This document shows positions 55,431 to 64,000 of a stretch of DNA of 64,000 nucleotides, piece after piece; position 1 is the first letter of the stretch, and every line of letters begins with the position of its first letter. The notes beneath the pieces were generated by a model. The model had not been told where the DNA came from, ran no database searches, and saw nothing but the letters and a program-made list of their open reading frames with translations. The position numbers were made by a program, and so were the translations under genes. Location: contig VXZQ01000003.1 in NCBI GenBank assembly GCA_009845425.1, forward strand, positions 124,001-188,000. The letters run 5' to 3'. Source of the DNA: Holophagales bacterium. GTDB taxonomy: Bacteria; Acidobacteriota; Thermoanaerobaculia; Multivoradales; Multivoraceae.

Positions 55431-56972
55431 CTATCCCCCCCAACCGCCGCCGCCGGGAGTCTCGAGCACGAGAAGGTCACCGGGCATCACGTCCGCCTGG
55501 TCGACGGAGGAAAGCTCGCGGACACCGCCCGCGGCACGCACGATACGCGCGCGGCCGACACTCCCGCTCTCTCCGCCTTCGACACCGTAGGGACGCTCCA
55601 CCCGGTGCTGGCCGAGCACCGAAACCTGCTGCGGCACGAGGAACCGCAGCTCCCGGCGCAGGCCGTCGCCGCCGGGATAGCGGCCCCGCCCGCCCGATCC
55701 GCGGCGCACGGCGAACCGCTCGAGACGCACGGGATAGCGGTGCTCCAGCACTTCGGGGTCGGTGATGCGCGTGTTCGTCATGTGGGTATGGACGCCGCTC
55801 GCGCCCCGGAAACCCGGTCCGGCCCCGGCCCCGCCGCCGACCGTCTCGTAGTAGCCGAACGTATCGTCGCCGAACAGGGTGTTGTTCATCGTGCCTTGCC
55901 CGCAGGCACAGAGTCCGAGCGCCTTGATCAGGGTGTCGACGATCCGCTGACTGGTCTCGACGTTTCCGCCGACGACAGCCGGACAGCGCCCCGGATCGGC
56001 CGGGAACTCCGGGTTCAGCATGCCGCGCGGGATCTCGATCTCGACCGGTTCGAGCAGCCCCTCGTTGAGTTGGAGCGGCACGCCGATCAGCAGCCGCAGC
56101 ACGTAGATCGTGGCGCTCCGGACGATCGCCGGAGTGGCGTTCAGATTGCCGGAGTGGACGGGAGCGCTGCCCGTGAAATCGATCCGCGCCGAACCGCGGT
56201 CCACCGTCACCTCGACCTCGATCGGCGAGCCGTCGTCCAGGCGTTCGCGGGCGTGGAAGGACTGGCGGCCGGTGCTCCGCACGTGGTCCTCCAGCGCTGA
56301 ACGCATGCGGTCGGCGGCGCGCGAGTAGAGCGCCGACATGTAACGACGCACCTCCTCCTCGCCGGCGTCCGCGGCGAGCTGACGAAGGGCCGCCACCCCG
56401 CGCCGGTTGGCGGCCACCGCCGCGCCCAGGTCGGCCAGGTTCTCGGCCACCGAGCGGGAAGGCGCCGGGCCTCTGCTGAGCAGCGTTTCGATCCGCTCCC
56501 ACTGCGGCTCTCCGGCCCGCACGAGGTACTGAGGCGCGATGACCACACCCTCTTCCGCCAGGTTGCGTGCCTCGGGCGGCATGGAGCCCGGCCGGATGCC
56601 GCCCAGTTCAGCGTGGTGGGCCCGGTTGGCGACGTAGCCCAGCAGCCTGCCGTCCACAAGGACCGGGGAGATGACCGTGATGTCGGGCAGGTGGGATCCG
56701 CCGTAGCCGGGGTGGTTGGTCACCGCGACGTCGCCGGCGCCCAGCTCGAGTTCCGCCGCGACCCGTCGCACGCATTCGCCGAGCGCGCCGAGGTGGACCG
56801 GAATGTGCGGCGCATTGACCAGCAGCCGCCCTTCCGCGTCGAGCATCCCGCACGAGAAGTCGAGGCGCTCCTTGACGTTCACCGACATCGCCGTCCGCTG
56901 CAGCATCACGCCCATCTCGGACGCGATGGCCCCGAACCGGTTACTGAACAGCTCCAGCCGAACGGGATCCAT
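55431..56972 (-). CDS. Hydantoinase B/oxoprolinase-family protein (HyuB-like)
   Basis: MLDAEGRLLVNAPHIPVHLGAL, NHPGYGGSHLPDITVISPV, FRGASGVHTHMTNTRITDPEVLE. Confidence 0.93.
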   Translation of the reverse strand: MDPVRLELFSNRFGAIASEMGVMLQRTAMSVNVKERLDFSCGMLDAEGRLLVNAPHIPVHLGALGECVRRVAAELELGAGDVAVTNHPGYGGSHLPDITVISPVLVDGRLLGYVANRAHHAELGGIRPGSMPPEARNLAEEGVVIAPQYLVRAGEPQWERIETLLSRGPAPSRSVAENLADLGAAVAANRRGVAALRQLAADAGEEEVRRYMSALYSRAADRMRSALEDHVRSTGRQSFHARERLDDGSPIEVEVTVDRGSARIDFTGSAPVHSGNLNATPAIVRSATIYVLRLLIGVPLQLNEGLLEPVEIEIPRGMLNPEFPADPGRCPAVVGGNVETSQRIVDTLIKALGLCACGQGTMNNTLFGDDTFGYYETVGGGAGAGPGFRGASGVHTHMTNTRITDPEVLEHRYPVRLERFAVRRGSGGRGRYPGGDGLRRELRFLVPQQVSVLGQHRVERPYGVEGGESGSVGRARIVRAAGGVRELSSVDQADVMPGDLLVLETPGGGGWGG

Positions 56973-57064
56973 CGGCGCAGTCTACGCGGGCCGTCGCGGA
57001 GTCGCTAAGGTACCGCTCCGACACCAGCAAACCTCCCAGAACTGCCGCACCCTGGAGCGCCGCG

Positions 57065-58690
<1,626 letters not shown>

Positions 58691-58699
58691 CGGTGACCC

Positions 58700-61600
58700 A
58701 TGCGACTTGAAGACCTGAAGCCGGGCGCCGTCGTTCGGGGGCTCGACCCGGACGGCCCAGCCACGATAGCGGCGGTGACGGCGCACGGGTCAGAAGTCGT
58801 GGAGGTCTTCTACAAGCGGGCCGACGGCCGCGCCGCCTCGGAACTTCTCTACCGTTCGGACGAAGGCCGCCTGGATCTCTCCTCATCCGGCAGAGCCTGG
58901 GCCTTCGACGGCGATGGCGCCCTGTTCAGGTTGGCGGCCGAAGCGCAGCGCATCCGCCTCGCCCACTTGTTCGACCCGCTGCTCGCCGTTCACACGTCCG
59001 ACGTCGAGCCGCTGCCCCACCAGATCACCGCCGTCTACGAAGCGATGTTGCCGCGGCAGCCACTCCGCTTCCTGCTCGCCGACGACCCGGGCGCTGGCAA
59101 GACGATCATGGCCGGTCTGCTCATCCGGGAGCTCATCGCTCGCGGCGATCTGGAGCGCTGTCTCATCGTCTGCCCTGGGTCGCTCGCTGAACAGTGGCAG
59201 GACGAACTGGAGCAACGCTTCAATCTGCGGTTCGCCATCCTCACAAACCAGGGCCTGGAAGCGACGCGCGGCAACTGGTTCGAGCAGAACGACCTGGTCA
59301 TCGCCCGCCTGGACAAGCTCTCCCGCGACGAAGAGCTCCAACTGAAGCTCGGGTCCCGTGACGCCGAGTGGGACCTCGTGGTGTGCGACGAGGCCCATAA
59401 GTTCTCGGCACGCCGCTTCGGCAGCGAGGTCCGCTACACCAAGCGCTACCAACTCGGCCGGCTGCTTTCCGACCGGACGCGCCACTTCCTGCTGATGACC
59501 GCCACGCCGCACAACGGCAAGGAGGAGGACTTCCAACTCTTCATGGCTCTGCTCGACGGCGACCGCTTTGAGGGCCGTCCGCGTGACGGCGCCCATTCCG
59601 TCGACACCACCGACCTGATGAGGCGTATGGTCAAGGAGAAGCTGGTCACCTTCGACAACAAGCCGTTGTTCCCCGAGCGGATCGCCGAGACCGTCCCGTT
59701 CCGTCTCTCGGACGACGAGGTCAGGCTCTACGGTGAGGTCACGGCCTACGTCAGGCAGGAGTTCAACCGCGCTGAGGCCCTGGCCAGCAGGAAACGGGCC
59801 GGCACAGTGGGCTTCGCCTTGACCATGCTTCAGCGTCGCCTCGCCTCCTCGCCGGAAGCGATCTACCAGTCGCTCAGGCGTCGCCGCCGGCGCCTCCAGG
59901 AGCGACGTCGAGAACTCGAGACGCTTCAACGAGGGGGCCAGCACTCTCTGATCGTGCAATCCCTCCAGCCGCCCGAGCTGGACGAGGACGACTTCGAGGA
60001 CCTTGAGGACGCTCCCGAAGACGAGTTCCGCGAGACCGAGGCGCAGGTGCTGGACCAGGCGACTGCCGCCCGGTCGATCGCCGAACTGAAGGCCGAGATC
60101 GCCACTCTGGCCCGGCTGGAGTCGCTGGCCCGAGAGGTCCGCGAAAGCGGGCAGGACACGAAGTGGCGAGAACTCTCGGCTGTCCTGAACGACGAGATCT
60201 TCCGGCCCGTTGACTCAGGGGCCGGGCCGGACACCGCCAGGAAACTCGTCCTCTTCACCGAGCATGTCGACACGCTGCGCTACCTGCGCGAGCGCATCGC
60301 GACCCTGCTGGGCCGGGACTCCGCCATCGCCGTCATCTACGGCGGAGTGGGCCGAGAGGAGCGACTCAAGGTGCAGGAATCCTTCCGCAACGACCCGCGT
60401 GTCCTCATCCTGCTCGCCACGGACGCCGCCGGCGAAGGGATCAACCTTCAGCGCGCGCACTTGATGGTGAACTACGACCTGCCGTGGAACCCGAACCGCC
60501 TTGAGCAGCGCTTCGGACGCATCCACCGAATCGGCCAGACCGAGGTCTGCCGCCTCTGGAACCTGGTAGCCGAAGACACGCGGGAAGGCGATGTCTACCG
60601 CCGGCTCCTGGAGAAACTCGAGCAAGCCCGCGAAGCCCTGGGCGGCCAGGTCTTCGACGTGCTCGGCAAGCTGGACTTTGGCGGCCGGCCGTTGCGGGAC
60701 CTCCTGCTCGACGCGATCCGCTACGGCGAACGGCCAGAGGTAAGGGCCCGGCTCGACACGGCGCTTGCGGAGGCGCTCGACACGGCGGCGCTCACCGATC
60801 TGCTCGAAGAGCGCCAACTGGTCCACGACGCGATGGACGACACGCGAGTGCGCCGGGTACGGGAGACCATGGAGCGTGCAGAAGCGCGCCGCCTACAACC
60901 CCACTACATCGAGTCCTTCTTTCGCGAGGCCTTCGAGCGAGCCGGCGGCAGCTTGGCACGGCGCGAGAAGGGCCGCTACGAGGCGACCCGGGTGCCGGCG
61001 GCGGTCCGCCGTCGCGACCGGCAGCTTGCCGTGGCCGCCGCTCCCGTTCTTCCCCGATACGAACGGATCACATTCGAGAAGCACCTGATAGCCGTTCCCG
61101 GGAAACCTCACGCCGCCTTCGTCTGCCCGGGTCATCCTCTGCTCGACGCGGTGCTCGATCTCACCCTCGAACAACATCGTGACCTGCTGAGGAGAGGCAC
61201 GGTGCTCATCGACGATCGGGACGAGGGCACGGCTCCGAGGGTTCTCTTCTCCATCGAGCACGAACTGCAGGACGGCTCTTTGACCCGCTCCGGCCACCGG
61301 CGCATCGTCTCGAAGCGCATGCTCTACATCGAGGTGGATCGCGAAGGCCGGGAGCGCTCCGCCGCCCACGCCCCCTACCTCGACTACCGGCCGGTCGCCC
61401 CCGGCGAGCCCTCCACGGAGGAGATCCTCGGCCGCCCGGAATGCAGCTTCCTCGATGCCGGTCTGGAGCAGCAGGCCGTGACCTACGCCGTGCGCCACGT
61501 CGTGCCTGGGCATGTCGAGGAGGTACGCGAAGAGCGCCGCCGCCATCTCGACAAGGCGGAAGCCGAAGTTCGAAAGCGGCTCACCCGCGAGATCGCTTAC

Positions 61601-62230
61601 TGGAGCCACCGGACCGAGGAGCTCCGGGTCGCTGAAGCGGCCGGCAAGCCTGCTGCGAAGCTCAACGCCGCCCAGGCCCGTGACCGGGCTGAGAACCTCG
61701 CGGCTCGCCTCGAAGCCCGCATGAAGCAGATCGAACTGGACCGGCAGGTTTCGCCCTTGCCGCCCCAAGTTCAGGGAGGCGTGCTCGTGATCCCGCGCGG
61801 GCTCCTCCGCAAGATGGCCGGCGAGGAGCCGCTCGCGCAGCGGTCGCCGAACACCCAGGTTCCGGCCGCCCGTGCCCGAGCCGCAGTCATGGACGCCGAG
61901 CGAGCACTCGGCCATGAGCCGACGGACAGGGAGTTCGAACGCCGCGGCTACGACATCGAGAGTCGGGACGGGGAGACCGGCAAGCTCCGCCTGATCGAGG
62001 TCAAGGGACGACAGAGCGACGCCGACACGATCACCGTGACGAAGAACGAGGTACTCACTTCGTTGAACAAGCCGGACAGCTACATTCTCGCACTCGTCCT
62101 CTTCGGCGACGACGGCGACCACTCGCTGCACTACGTCCGCAGACCGTTCCAACGCGAACCCGACTTCGGCGTCACAAGCGCGAACTACCGCATCGCCGAC
62201 CTGCTCAAGCGCGCGGCGCCCCCCTCCTAG
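58700..62230 (+). CDS. SNF2-like DEAD/DEAH helicase with C-terminal DUF3883-like domain (defence associated)
   Basis: [69 protein letters not shown]-terminal [21 protein letters not shown]. Confidence 0.92.
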   Translation: MRLEDLKPGAVVRGLDPDGPATIAAVTAHGSEVVEVFYKRADGRAASELLYRSDEGRLDLSSSGRAWAFDGDGALFRLAAEAQRIRLAHLFDPLLAVHTSDVEPLPHQITAVYEAMLPRQPLRFLLADDPGAGKTIMAGLLIRELIARGDLERCLIVCPGSLAEQWQDELEQRFNLRFAILTNQGLEATRGNWFEQNDLVIARLDKLSRDEELQLKLGSRDAEWDLVVCDEAHKFSARRFGSEVRYTKRYQLGRLLSDRTRHFLLMTATPHNGKEEDFQLFMALLDGDRFEGRPRDGAHSVDTTDLMRRMVKEKLVTFDNKPLFPERIAETVPFRLSDDEVRLYGEVTAYVRQEFNRAEALASRKRAGTVGFALTMLQRRLASSPEAIYQSLRRRRRRLQERRRELETLQRGGQHSLIVQSLQPPELDEDDFEDLEDAPEDEFRETEAQVLDQATAARSIAELKAEIATLARLESLAREVRESGQDTKWRELSAVLNDEIFRPVDSGAGPDTARKLVLFTEHVDTLRYLRERIATLLGRDSAIAVIYGGVGREERLKVQESFRNDPRVLILLATDAAGEGINLQRAHLMVNYDLPWNPNRLEQRFGRIHRIGQTEVCRLWNLVAEDTREGDVYRRLLEKLEQAREALGGQVFDVLGKLDFGGRPLRDLLLDAIRYGERPEVRARLDTALAEALDTAALTDLLEERQLVHDAMDDTRVRRVRETMERAEARRLQPHYIESFFREAFERAGGSLARREKGRYEATRVPAAVRRRDRQLAVAAAPVLPRYERITFEKHLIAVPGKPHAAFVCPGHPLLDAVLDLTLEQHRDLLRRGTVLIDDRDEGTAPRVLFSIEHELQDGSLTRSGHRRIVSKRMLYIEVDREGRERSAAHAPYLDYRPVAPGEPSTEEILGRPECSFLDAGLEQQAVTYAVRHVVPGHVEEVREERRRHLDKAEAEVRKRLTREIAYWSHRTEELRVAEAAGKPAAKLNAAQARDRAENLAARLEARMKQIELDRQVSPLPPQVQGGVLVIPRGLLRKMAGEEPLAQRSPNTQVPAARARAAVMDAERALGHEPTDREFERRGYDIESRDGETGKLRLIEVKGRQSDADTITVTKNEVLTSLNKPDSYILALVLFGDDGDHSLHYVRRPFQREPDFGVTSANYRIADLLKRAAPPS

Positions 62231-62294
62231 TAGACAAGTTCGCTTGACGCTGGTGGCGCCCGACCGCCCAGCCCCATAGACTGCGCGACGCTCC

Positions 62295-64000
<1,706 letters not shown>

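Noticed and set aside
52598-55480. 960-aa minus-strand ORF across rimO and acyl-CoA dehydrogenase
   Set aside because: Same-strand, wrong-frame shadow; low-complexity Arg/Gly composition

Overview
This is a high-GC, densely coding bacterial chromosome segment. It looks like an Acidobacteriota or similar Gram-negative, but that is a low-confidence guess. Most of it is core genome: htrA; rimP-nusA-infB-rbfA-nrnA-truB-rpsO-pnp; larC/radC; two transporters; thrC; a long minus-strand block from thyA-folA-queG through rpsA-HU-lpxB-yicC-gmk-rpoZ-coaBC-udg-cysK; glycosyltransferase clusters; comM, an M23 peptidase, secA and guaB; M24 peptidase-trxA-ribF-rimO; and acyl-CoA metabolism. I saw no rRNA, tRNA, CRISPR array or transposase. 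The most notable parts are: (1) the start of an anti-phage-type module at the right edge (58.7 kb to the end), with a SNF2-like helicase carrying a C-terminal DUF3883-like domain, followed by an open-ended HEPN + DUF499-like ATPase gene that is missing from the ORF track; (2) a membrane-anchored, PEGA-like pseudokinase with every catalytic motif degraded, opening a tight cluster with two glycosyltransferases and a CPBP protease; (3) a promoter, structured RNA and intrinsic terminator upstream of rimP-nusA-infB (candidate attenuator or sRNA); (4) a well-formed promoter/SD micro-ORF and a perfect hairpin upstream of comM; (5) domain or tail embellishments on core proteins (AGCS transporter, PNPase, S1). 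All functional names come from reading the translations. No database search was run.
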